Shown one piece after another: positions 7,908-15,903 of a stretch of DNA of 64,000 nt (its first letter is position 1; each line of letters starts with the position of its first letter). Under the pieces are notes generated by a model, which ran no database searches, was not told where the DNA came from, and saw nothing but the letters and a program-made list of their open reading frames with translations. The position numbers and the translations under genes are program-made. This DNA is from Bacillaceae bacterium SAS-127 (GTDB lineage Bacteria > Bacillota > Bacilli > Bacillales > Domibacillaceae): the NCBI GenBank assembly GCA_002261155.1, contig NKXN01000004.1, forward strand, positions 124,001 through 188,000. The letters are read 5' to 3'.

Positions 7908-9131
7908 ATGAGGGCTAATTTTCTAATTTTAGGCGGTGGTGTAGGACAATTGCCAGCTATACAAAAAGCACAAGCACTTGGGATGAATGCGGTGGTTGTT
8001 TCTAATGATCCACATTGTATTGGGGCAAGTATAGCGGATTATTTTGAGTGCGTGGATACTACGGATTTTGAGGGAGTGGAACAAGTAGCCCGCCAATACA
8101 AAGTGGTTGGCTCGATGACTATGTCTAACGATGTGGCGGTGCCGACTAGTTGCTATGTGAATGAAAAATTAAATCTTCCAATGCAAGGAAAGGCATTGAT
8201 TCAGCTTGCAACAGATAAATATCTTATGCGAGAAAAGTTTGCTACTCATCAAGTCAATTCACCAAAATTTTATCAAATTAGAGATTCTGACGATTTAACC
8301 TTCGTTAAGCATAAACTGAAATCTGCTTTGAAAACAGAAAGCTTTATTGTTAAGCCTAACGACAGTTCAGGAAGCCGAGGGGTTAGTAGGATTACAACTA
8401 GTGAAGAGTTAGATGAAGCTGTTCAATATGCGGTAGGTTTTAGCCGGAATAAAAGTGTCATTGTAGAGGAATTTATTGATGGAATTGAAATAGGTGCCCA
8501 AACGTTTAGTGTCGATGGGAAGGTAATTTATTGCTTTGTTCATAATGACAAAGTGTCAAATATGGTTCCAATCGGTCATTCTTTTCCTTCCGTGTACACT
8601 AAGGAGCAAGTTAGTAGAATTGAAGAGGAATGCGAAAAGGCGTTAACTAGTTTGGGAATTGAAAATGGGCCAAGTAATATTGACATCATTATTGATTCTG
8701 ATGGAGTTCCTTTTGTGATTGAAGTAGGAGCAAGACTTGGTGCAACGAAACTTCCTGAATTGGTCATGCTTCATTCAGACATTGATTTAACTACTCTTAC
8801 TATCCAATTAGCGAGTGGACAAAAAGTAGAGTGTCTACCAGTGACTCAAAACGAAGCAGTAGCAGTAGAAATGATCACTGTCGATCAGGATGGGATCATT
8901 GAAAAAATCGGTGATGTATCTTCACTCGTGCGAAAATACCAACCAGTAGACTTCGAACTTCGCCTGTCAGAAAAGCAAAAAATAACTAAGCTCAAATCAG
9001 GCCAAGATCAATATGGCCACGTCATCTTTACTGGAACGAGTGCTGTTGAAGCAGAAGAAAAGTGTGCGGAATTTATCACAGAGTGCCTGTCACTACTCGA
9101 TATTTGTCGAATTGAAACTCAAGTTTTGTAA
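7908..9131 (+). CDS. ATP-grasp carboxylate-amine ligase, first of tandem pair
   Basis: This 407-aa protein has an N-terminal Rossmann-like domain (ILGGGVGQLPAIQKAQALGM), the ATP-grasp phosphate loop FIVKPNDSSGSRGVS (~145-159), VIVEEFIDGIEIG, and the metal site FVIEVGARLGA (~268-278). The family activates a carboxylate as acyl phosphate and joins it to an amine. It shares very high similarity with the next gene, so the pair arose by tandem duplication. Similarity stops after FITE: the remaining codons (CLSLLDICR) are REP copy 6, and a few residues more end the protein, so the C-terminus was replaced by a repeat. The substrate is unknown; the PIG-L deacetylase two genes on suggests an exposed amino sugar. 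Confidence 0.82.
   Translation: MRANFLILGGGVGQLPAIQKAQALGMNAVVVSNDPHCIGASIADYFECVDTTDFEGVEQVARQYKVVGSMTMSNDVAVPTSCYVNEKLNLPMQGKALIQLATDKYLMREKFATHQVNSPKFYQIRDSDDLTFVKHKLKSALKTESFIVKPNDSSGSRGVSRITTSEELDEAVQYAVGFSRNKSVIVEEFIDGIEIGAQTFSVDGKVIYCFVHNDKVSNMVPIGHSFPSVYTKEQVSRIEEECEKALTSLGIENGPSNIDIIIDSDGVPFVIEVGARLGATKLPELVMLHSDIDLTTLTIQLASGQKVECLPVTQNEAVAVEMITVDQDGIIEKIGDVSSLVRKYQPVDFELRLSEKQKITKLKSGQDQYGHVIFTGTSAVEAEEKCAEFITECLSLLDICRIETQVL
9083..9110 (+). repeat. REP-like repeat, copy 6, inside a coding sequence
   Basis: GTGCCTGTCACT...TTTGTCGA occurs with about four central substitutions. It supplies the third base of a Glu codon and nine further codons at the 3' end of the first ATP-grasp gene. 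It is the only intragenic copy in the window and the most diverged. Confidence 0.8.
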
Positions 9132-9148
9132 GGGGAGAGGGAGATTCT

Positions 9149-10378
9149 ATGAAAAAGAACTTTTTAATTTTAGGCGGAAGTGTGGGACAGGTACCGGCAA
9201 TTGAGAAGGCTCAAGCATTTGGAATGCATGCGGTGGTCGTTTCTAATGATCCCAGCTGTATTGGAGCGAGTAAGGCCGATTATTTCGAGTGCGTCGATGT
9301 CACTGATTTTAGGAAAGTAGAACGAGTGGCGCGCAAATACAAGGTAGTCGGTTCGATGACGATGTCCAATGACTTAGCGGTTCCGACTAGCTGCTATGTG
9401 AATGAAAAGTTGAATCTACCTATGCAAGGAGAAGGGCTTATACACGTTGTGGCAGACAAATATGAAATGCGAAAAAAGTTTGCCGCTCATCAAATGTTCA
9501 CTCCTCCATTTTATAAAATTAGTCATCCGATCGATTTAATAAAGGTGAAGTCTCAATTACAAGTAGCGATACAAACAAAAAACTATATTGTGAAACCGAC
9601 GGACAGTTCAGGAAGTCGAGGAATTAGTAAAGTAACAAATATTACTGAATTAGATCAAGCTGTCCAATATGCAATGCCGTTTAGCCCCAGTGGGAATGTA
9701 ATCGTCGAGGAATTTGTCGAAGGGTTCGAGTTTGGAGCGTTGTCGTTTAGCGTGGATGGAGAAATGGTTTATTGTTTTCTTCACAATGACAAAGTGAAAC
9801 AAATGGTCCAAATCGGTCACTCGTTTCCATCGCTTCTATCTAAAGATCAGGTAAAAAGAGTGAAAAGCGAATGCGAAAAGGCACTCACTAGCTTAGGCAT
9901 CCAAAATGGGCCTTGCCATTTCGATATCATGATGACTGCTGATGGTACACCCTTCATTATTGAAATCGGTGCTAGACTAGCTGCTCATCAAATACCTGAA
10001 CTCATCAAGTTGCATTCAGGAATCGACCTTGTCTCTCTTACTGTGCAATTAGCGAGTGGACAAAAGCCTAAATGCCCATCTATCACCGAAACGAAAGCCG
10101 TAGCCGTTCAATTTATCCATTTTGACGAAAATGGCATTCTCAAGAAAATAGGAGATCTCTCTCCACTCCACCAAAAATATCAACCAGCAGACTTTGCTTT
10201 AAAACTTTCAGAAAACCAAGAAATCTCTAAACTCCAGTCGAGTATCGACCATTGTGGTCATGTCATCTGCACCGGAAACAACGTCAAGGAAGCAGAAGGC
10301 AAGTGTCAACAATTTATCCATGAATTAAAAAGTAATGTAGTTTGTTTTAACGTGGAAAAAGAAGAGCGGATAGGTTAA
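9149..10378 (+). CDS. ATP-grasp carboxylate-amine ligase, second of tandem pair
   Basis: This 409-aa paralogue of the preceding gene starts 17 bp after it, with GGGGAGAGGG before the ATG. The same order of motifs is present: ILGGSVGQVPAIEKAQAFGM, YIVKPTDSSGSRGIS, VIVEEFVEGFEFGALSFSVD and FIIEIGARLAA. The metal-site neighbourhood has drifted (ARLAAHQIPEL against ARLGATKLPEL), hinting at a different substrate or reduced activity. The C-terminus (FIHELKSNVVCF) is probably the ancestral one, because the sister gene lost it to a repeat. Cytoplasmic; presumably makes an amide on a sugar or amino-acid precursor of the surface glycan. Confidence 0.82.
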   Translation: MKKNFLILGGSVGQVPAIEKAQAFGMHAVVVSNDPSCIGASKADYFECVDVTDFRKVERVARKYKVVGSMTMSNDLAVPTSCYVNEKLNLPMQGEGLIHVVADKYEMRKKFAAHQMFTPPFYKISHPIDLIKVKSQLQVAIQTKNYIVKPTDSSGSRGISKVTNITELDQAVQYAMPFSPSGNVIVEEFVEGFEFGALSFSVDGEMVYCFLHNDKVKQMVQIGHSFPSLLSKDQVKRVKSECEKALTSLGIQNGPCHFDIMMTADGTPFIIEIGARLAAHQIPELIKLHSGIDLVSLTVQLASGQKPKCPSITETKAVAVQFIHFDENGILKKIGDLSPLHQKYQPADFALKLSENQEISKLQSSIDHCGHVICTGNNVKEAEGKCQQFIHELKSNVVCFNVEKEERIG

Positions 10379-10428
10379 CCAGTTTTTCATGGAACAAATA
10401 ATAATTTGATATAAGCGAGGTAACTTTC

Positions 10429-11109
10429 ATGAACTATTTAGTAGTTGTTGCTCACCCGGATGATGAAGTGTTAGGGGCGGGTGCAACGATGTATAAGCTA
10501 GCTCAGGAAGGTCATTCAGTAAACGTCTGTATTTTATCAGGGGAAGTGAATGCGAGAAATTACCGACCCACTACCGATGAATTGAATGAAGATGTGAACA
10601 ACTCTATGAATTTATTAGGAGTTGAGCAAATCATTAAAGGTGATTTTTTAAACATTGAATTTAATATGGTTCCACATTTGAAATTAGTGCAATTTGTTGA
10701 ACAAGCAATAATCGACACAGAAGCGGAAGTGATCTTTACTCATCACCCGGCAGATTTAAATAACGATCATTTGCATACATCGCTTGCTTGTCAAGCGGCG
10801 GTGAGGCTATTTCAAAGAAGAGATGATGTGAAATCTTTGAAGGAGCTACTGTTTATGGAGGTTCCGTCGTCAACAGAGTGGGGGATGAATAAAACATTAA
10901 AGCAGTTTTCGCCCAATACGTTTATTGAAGTGGGAGAAGCCAACGTAGATAAAAAATTAGAGGCTCTCGCACAATACCGTGGTGTGATGAGAGATTATCC
11001 TCATCCGAGAAGTAAAGAAGCAATTAAAGGGCTGGCTGCTTATCGAGGGGGACAAGCAGGGATGGTTTACGCCGAAGCCTTTGAAAGTGTATTAAGGCGT
11101 GGGTTTTAA
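10429..11109 (+). CDS. PIG-L/LmbE-type zinc N-deacetylase
   Basis: This 226-aa enzyme has the diagnostic AHPDDE motif at residues 8-13 and the third metal ligand in HHPADLNNDH (~104-113). These enzymes remove N-acetyl groups from GlcNAc-type sugars in glycolipid, bacillithiol or polysaccharide synthesis. It lies between the ATP-grasp pair and a formyltransferase, so a de-N-acetylation followed by a new acylation is the natural reading. GCGAGGTAAC precedes the ATG. B. subtilis BshB-type bacillithiol enzymes belong to the same fold, but the surrounding glycan genes argue for a polysaccharide or nucleotide-sugar substrate here. Confidence 0.85.
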   Translation: MNYLVVVAHPDDEVLGAGATMYKLAQEGHSVNVCILSGEVNARNYRPTTDELNEDVNNSMNLLGVEQIIKGDFLNIEFNMVPHLKLVQFVEQAIIDTEAEVIFTHHPADLNNDHLHTSLACQAAVRLFQRRDDVKSLKELLFMEVPSSTEWGMNKTLKQFSPNTFIEVGEANVDKKLEALAQYRGVMRDYPHPRSKEAIKGLAAYRGGQAGMVYAEAFESVLRRGF

Positions 11110-11133
11110 CCTATAAGGAATGGAGGGATGAGA

Positions 11134-11984
11134 GTGAGAAAAAAATAGCATTTGCCACTTGTGTTCAGTTAGGACTCAGCTGCATGAAAGAAATATATCG
11201 TATCGGAGGAAGTCTCGATTTACTGATCACGCTGAAGGATGAGAAAGCGCAAAATAAGTCTGGCAGAATCTATCTGGATGATCTTGCCGCTGAACATCAT
11301 ACTCCACTATTAAAAGTTGATCACATCAATGACCAAGAAGTGATTCAAGCACTGAAAGACTATCAAATTGATTGGCTATTTATTATTGGCTGGTCACAAA
11401 TAGCAGGAAAAGAAGTGATACAAACTCCAGTACATGGTTGCATTGGTATGCATCCTACCCTATTACCGTTAGGCAGAGGTAGGGCTGCTATTCCGTGGGC
11501 GATTATTAAAGGGTTAAAAGAAACGGGTGTAACGATGTTTAAGCTAGATGAAGGTGTGGATACTGGTGACATCATTGGTCAAGGCATCATTCCTCTTAAT
11601 GAGAATATCACAGCAACAGAGCTTTATGAACAAGTGGACCAGATGCACATTTCCCTTATTTCAAAGTATTGGAATGATATCGTCCATAACGACATTACAC
11701 TCACAAAACAAAATGAATCAGAAGCGACGGAGTGGCCAGGAAGAAAGCCAGAAGACGGCGAGATTTTCAACAATATGACAATGGATGAAGCAGATAAATT
11801 AGTGAGAGCTGTCACCCATCCATACCCTGGTGCTTTTTATCATAATGGAGATTACATTTTCCGAATATGGGCAGCTAAAACCAATCAAGATGAAGGGGAA
11901 ATAAAACTAAGGGACGGATATTTAATTCTAGTTGACTATGAAATAGAGGGATCATCATGCAAAGTAAAAGATGGCAAAAATTGA
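11134..11984 (+). CDS. Formyltransferase of the Fmt/PurN fold, start frameshifted at an A7 tract
   Basis: The body (~283 aa if restored) has HPTLLPLGRGRAAIP (~106) and FKLDEGVDTGDIIGQ, the catalytic His and Asp regions of 10-formyl-THF transferases; the usual Asn of N-x-H is Gly here. The first beta strand (KKIAFATCVQLGLSCM) is encoded but lies one frame off the only good start. GGAGGG (11122-11127) precedes GTG 11134, which reads V-R-K-K then TAG at 11146. A -1 slip on A AAA AAA (11139-11145), or one extra A, joins it exactly to the body. Without that, translation could begin only at ATG 11184, deleting the first strand. The product may formylate a sugar amine. It overlaps the next gene by 28 bp. 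Confidence 0.75.
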
Positions 11985-12616
11985 TGAAACGTTTCTTTGA
12001 TATCGCTGTTTCTTTACTTATACTTTTATTGTTTTTTCCTTTATGGATAGCAGTCGCTATTTTAATTAAAATGACTTCAGCTGGACCAGTATTCTTTTTA
12101 CAAGATCGTCCGGGGCTCCATAAGGAAATCTTTAAAGTCTACAAATTTCGCACGATGAGACCAGGGTCAGAAAAAATGATTAAAGGTCAAGAGGTAATGA
12201 AAGATGATGATCGAGTCACGGCGGTTGGGAAGTTTCTTAGAAGAAGCAAAATGGATGAAATTCCACAATTGCTAAATGTATTAAAGGGAGAAATGAGTCT
12301 AGTTGGTCCAAGACCTGAGCGAGTAGCATCTCTTGTGGATTATACAGATGAAATTTCTAAACGATTGAATATGAACCCAGGAATGACAGGATTAGCACAA
12401 GTGAGTGGTAACATTTATCTTTCTTTGGAGGAGCGTTATAAGTTTGATGTTTACTATATAGAGAATTTTAGCTTGTGGCTTGATTGTAAAATTATTATGA
12501 GGACTGTCGGTGTCATTTTATTTGGTGAAGATAGATACGTTAATAAATGCTTAGTTAATATTCATCAAGGAGCTAGAGAGATAGCTACTTCTGAAGAGGA
12601 GAGTATTTCAAAATGA
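11957..12616 (+). CDS. Priming sugar transferase (phosphoglycosyl transferase, WcaJ/EpsL type)
   Basis: This 219-aa membrane-bound initiator transfers a sugar-1-phosphate from UDP-sugar to undecaprenyl phosphate to start a repeat unit. One re-entrant hydrophobic helix (~residues 12-36) is followed by [17 protein letters not shown] (~64) and the catalytic Asp-Glu in [20 protein letters not shown] (~100), all hallmarks of the monotopic PGT family. Start ATG 11957 follows GAGGG by 7 bp and lies inside the formyltransferase 3' end, so the two are translationally coupled. It is the only priming transferase in the window; locus 2 has none, so it probably serves both loci. Confidence 0.92.
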   Translation: MQSKRWQKLMKRFFDIAVSLLILLLFFPLWIAVAILIKMTSAGPVFFLQDRPGLHKEIFKVYKFRTMRPGSEKMIKGQEVMKDDDRVTAVGKFLRRSKMDEIPQLLNVLKGEMSLVGPRPERVASLVDYTDEISKRLNMNPGMTGLAQVSGNIYLSLEERYKFDVYYIENFSLWLDCKIIMRTVGVILFGEDRYVNKCLVNIHQGAREIATSEEESISK

Positions 12617-13476
12617 AAAAGATACTGATAACAGGAAGTAGTAGTTATATAGGAACAGCCTTTAATGAATGGGCATCATTCTACCCTGATCAATATTCCG
12701 TTGATATGATCAGTTTGAGGGGGGAGAGTTGGAGGGAACAGTCATTTGAAGGATATGATGTGGTGCTTCATACGGTTGGCATAGCACATGTCGATGCAAA
12801 GCCAGAAATGGAACCTCTCTATTATAAAGTGAATCGAGATTTAACAATAGAAGCTGCACAAAAAGCCAAAAAAGATGGAGTGAAACAATTTGTATTTATG
12901 AGTAGCATTATCGTTTATGGTGAAAGTAGTGATATAAACATTCCGAGAATAATTGATGAAACAACGGTACCTTCCCCTGCAAACTTTTATGGAGCTAGCA
13001 AACTTCAAGCGGAAGAAGGGATTAAGCCTTTAAGGAGCGATGATTTCGACATTGCTATTATTAGACCTCCAATGATTTATGGTAAAGGTTCTAAAGGAAA
13101 TTATCCTAAATTGGCTAAAGTAGCTCAGATACTACCCATATTTCCCAACATCAACAATCAACGAAGTATGCTTCATATAGACAATCTTTGTGAGTTTATT
13201 CGCCTGATCATTAATAATGAAGAGAGCGGCCTCTTTTTTCCTCAAAATTATGAGTACGTTAAGACCAGTGAGCTTGTTCAACTTATCGCTGAAGCCCATC
13301 GTCGGCAGGTTAAATTGACTAAAGTATTTAACCCGATTTTAATTGCTATAGGTAGAAAGGTAAGAATTGTTAATAAGGTATTTGGTAATTTGATTTATGA
13401 TCAGAGTTTGAGTGATTATAAAGAAGAATATAGAGTTAGAGATTTAAGAAGTTCGATTATATTAACGGAAAAATAA
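12613..13476 (+). CDS. NAD-dependent epimerase/dehydratase (extended SDR)
   Basis: This 287-aa protein has nucleotide-binding ITGSSSYIG at residues 5-13, the catalytic Ser in FMSSIIVYGES and Tyr-x3-Lys in YGASK (~127). It matches small sugar epimerase/reductase SDRs of capsule clusters that act on UDP-4-keto-6-deoxy sugars. Its position after the EpsC-like dehydratase and priming transferase suggests that it reduces or epimerises the 4-keto product before transfer. Its start overlaps the previous stop (ATGA). The exact sugar is not readable. Confidence 0.82.
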   Translation: MKKILITGSSSYIGTAFNEWASFYPDQYSVDMISLRGESWREQSFEGYDVVLHTVGIAHVDAKPEMEPLYYKVNRDLTIEAAQKAKKDGVKQFVFMSSIIVYGESSDINIPRIIDETTVPSPANFYGASKLQAEEGIKPLRSDDFDIAIIRPPMIYGKGSKGNYPKLAKVAQILPIFPNINNQRSMLHIDNLCEFIRLIINNEESGLFFPQNYEYVKTSELVQLIAEAHRRQVKLTKVFNPILIAIGRKVRIVNKVFGNLIYDQSLSDYKEEYRVRDLRSSIILTEK

Positions 13477-13485
13477 TGAAGAAGG

Positions 13486-14712
13486 GTGGACGATGAATTG
13501 AAGAAACATATTTTAGTTATTTCTCAATATTTCTACCCTGAACAATTTCGGATCAATGATATTTGTACTGAGTGGGTGAAAAGAGGATATAGAGTAACTG
13601 TTATAACAGGTATTCCTAATTATCCACAAGGCAAATATTTCAACGGGTACGGTCTATTTAAAAAGAGAACAGAAACATATAACGGTATTGAAATCATTCG
13701 CATCCCGCTCATACCAAGGGGAGATAACTCATTGATGCTTTCACTAAACTATGTGTCCTTTGTAGTTTCAGGTTTTTTCTGGAAGATGTTTACTAGGATC
13801 AACGCGGACTATGTCTTTATATTTGAAGTGTCGCCGATGACACAAGCGTTACCAGGCGTATGGTATGCGAAGAAGAAAAAGATCCCGTGTTATCTTTATG
13901 TACAAGATCTATGGCCAGAGAACTTCGAAATCTTATCAGGAATAAAAAATCAATTGATAGTAAATTTAATAGGCAGAATGGTTGATTATATTTATTCTCG
14001 TTCCACAAAAATCTTTACGACATCAAATAGTTTCATCACTTCTATCGTCAATCGTGGAGTTTCGAAGGAAAAAATATCGTATTGGCCTCAGTATGCAGAG
14101 GATTTCTATCTACCACTAGAAACAACTAGTGTGGCAGAAATTCCAAATGATGAGGCATTTAATATTATTTTCACAGGCAATATTGGTGTTTCTCAAGGGT
14201 TAGATATCCTCCCTAAGGTGGCTGTATTATTAAAGGGATATAATTCACAAAGAAAGATTCGATTTAATATTGTTGGTGATGGCAGGTATAAAGGAACATT
14301 AATTGATTTAGTGAATTCCCATCATGTATCTGATATGTTTCATTTTATTCCCAAACAGCCGGCAACTCGGATTCCTGAACTTCTAGCAGTCAGTGATGCA
14401 GCTTTCCTTTGTTTAACGGAAAGTCCATTGTTTTCAATGACTATCCCTGCCAAGCTGCAGTCCTATATGGCTTGTGGAATGCCTATCATTGCTTCAGCCC
14501 AAGGCGAAACTAATCAAATCATTCAAGCGGCTAACGCGGGTATCGTTAGCGAGGCTGGGAACGCTGAACAGCTTGCTAAAGCAATTGTTGAATTATTAAG
14601 TTGCCCAAAAGAACAATTAACTAAGATGGGGACAAATTCGAGAAACTATTATGATCGAAACTTTAATAAGCAAAAACTGTTAAATGAAATAGATACATAT
14701 TTTGGAGTATAG
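13486..14712 (+). CDS. GT4 glycosyltransferase, WbuB-like
   Basis: This ~405-aa cytoplasmic, membrane-associated transferase has an N-terminal domain ISQYFYPEQFRINDICTEW followed by TGIPNYPQGKYFNGYG, a strong signature of the WbuB/WcaL-like GT4 group, which often transfers L-FucNAc. The C-terminal domain shows FTGNIGVSQGLDILP, IVGDGRYKG and the sugar-phosphate region SMTIPAKLQSYMACGMPIIA. Start GTG 13486 opens the longest frame; TTG 13498 has the better spacing from AAGGGTGG. L-FucNAc would be made by capEFG in locus 2, another link between the two loci. Confidence 0.85.
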   Translation: MDDELKKHILVISQYFYPEQFRINDICTEWVKRGYRVTVITGIPNYPQGKYFNGYGLFKKRTETYNGIEIIRIPLIPRGDNSLMLSLNYVSFVVSGFFWKMFTRINADYVFIFEVSPMTQALPGVWYAKKKKIPCYLYVQDLWPENFEILSGIKNQLIVNLIGRMVDYIYSRSTKIFTTSNSFITSIVNRGVSKEKISYWPQYAEDFYLPLETTSVAEIPNDEAFNIIFTGNIGVSQGLDILPKVAVLLKGYNSQRKIRFNIVGDGRYKGTLIDLVNSHHVSDMFHFIPKQPATRIPELLAVSDAAFLCLTESPLFSMTIPAKLQSYMACGMPIIASAQGETNQIIQAANAGIVSEAGNAEQLAKAIVELLSCPKEQLTKMGTNSRNYYDRNFNKQKLLNEIDTYFGV

Positions 14713-14749
14713 CTTAAATAAAGAAAAGAATATTAGTATGATATGAATC

Positions 14750-14768
14750 GAATGAATGGTCTTCATTC
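14750..14768 (+). terminator. Weak hairpin after the GT4 gene
   Basis: GAATGAA and TTCATTC form a 7-bp stem with a 5-nt loop, followed by an AT-rich stretch with a short T run. Moderate at best. Confidence 0.35.
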
Positions 14769-14827
14769 AAATATTTTGTTACAAGTTAGTATTGAAAAAC
14801 ACCCTCCTTCTCTCCTTTCCATTTTCG

Positions 14828-14836
14828 TGCTATTCT
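14828..14836 (+). promoter_or_regulatory. Possible extended -10 promoter of the LCP gene
   Basis: TGCTATTCT is an extended -10 element with no convincing -35. It would start transcription near 14843, 17 bp before the AAAGGAG ribosome binding site. Confidence 0.35.
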
Positions 14837-14876
14837 AAAGGATAGGTACGTACATTGATAAAGGAGCAAAATTTGG

Positions 14877-15809
14877 ATGGAAAGAAGATCAAGGTCTAGA
14901 AGGAAGAAAAGTAAGAAAAAGCTTTTTCTCATTGTGTTATTGTTCATATTGGCGATTGGAGGAGGAGCGGTTTTTGCAGCGTATTCGGTGGTCAACAACG
15001 CTTTAGATGGCATTGTCAATGAGCATGCGCTGAAGAAATCTGAAAAGCGCGAAAAAGAAGTTTCCTTGAAAAATAAAGATGCATTTACCGTTTTACTGTT
15101 AGGAGTCGATGAGCGAGAAGGTGACCGTGGGCGCTCAGATACGATGTTACTTATGTCTGTCAACGGCGAAGACAGCTCTGTGAAAATGCTCAGCATTCCA
15201 CGTGACACGCGTGTTGAAATTGCGGGTAAAGGAACTGAGGATAAAATCAACCATGCCTATGCTTTTGGTGGAGTTGATATGTCAGCAAAAACAGTGGAGC
15301 AATTTCTCGATGTACCTGTCGATTACTATGCGGAAATCAATATGGATGGTTTTAAAGATTTAGTCGATGCTGTCGGTGGAATTGAAGTGGAGAGCACATT
15401 TGCTTTTACTTATGAGGGAGAAACTTTTCCGAAAGGAACGATCACTTTAACGGGGGAAGAAGCGCTGAAATATACACGTATGCGCTATGAAGATCCACAA
15501 GGTGATTTCGGTCGACAAGCTCGTCAACGCCAGGTGATTCAAGGCATTCTTGACAAAGGGGCTAGCATGACATCGGTGTTAAAATATAACGAAATTTTAG
15601 GTGCTCTGCAAAAGAATGTGCAAACGAATTTAACGGTAGACGAAATGATGAATATCCAAAAGAATTACGCTTCAGCTAGAAACAACATCCAGCAAGAAAC
15701 AATCGAAGGAACAAACAACAAAATGGATGGTGTCTACTACTACTTAGTATCTGATGAAGAAAAAGAACGCATTTCGAATATGCTGAAACAACACTTAGGC
15801 ATTCAATAA
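14877..15809 (+). CDS. LytR-CpsA-Psr (LCP) family wall-polymer ligase
   Basis: This 310-aa protein has a basic cytoplasmic tail (RRSRSRRKKSKKK), one membrane anchor (~residues 17-36) and an extracellular LCP domain. Core residues are visible: LLGVDEREGDRGRSDTMLL, SIPRDTRVE, then KINHAYAFGG and LKYTRMRYEDPQGDFGRQAR. LCP enzymes move undecaprenyl-linked teichoic acid or capsule polymers onto peptidoglycan at the cell surface. Next to the phosphatase and priming genes it is likely to attach this polysaccharide to the wall. AAAGGAG lies 10 bp before the ATG. A strong terminator follows. Confidence 0.92.
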   Translation: MERRSRSRRKKSKKKLFLIVLLFILAIGGGAVFAAYSVVNNALDGIVNEHALKKSEKREKEVSLKNKDAFTVLLLGVDEREGDRGRSDTMLLMSVNGEDSSVKMLSIPRDTRVEIAGKGTEDKINHAYAFGGVDMSAKTVEQFLDVPVDYYAEINMDGFKDLVDAVGGIEVESTFAFTYEGETFPKGTITLTGEEALKYTRMRYEDPQGDFGRQARQRQVIQGILDKGASMTSVLKYNEILGALQKNVQTNLTVDEMMNIQKNYASARNNIQQETIEGTNNKMDGVYYYLVSDEEKERISNMLKQHLGIQ

Positions 15810-15827
15810 CATAACTACACCTAGACA

Positions 15828-15857
15828 AAAACACACGGCCTATAAGCTGTGTGTTTT
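15828..15857 (+). terminator. Terminator of the LCP gene
   Basis: AAAACACACGGC and GCTGTGTGTTTT form a 12-bp stem (one G-U) with a 6-nt loop and a T-rich tail. It lies only 46 bp before the next start codon. Confidence 0.8.
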
Positions 15858-15903
15858 CTATTTACCCACAAAGTTACAGATGAGCAAGGGAGGAGAAGCC
15901 ATT

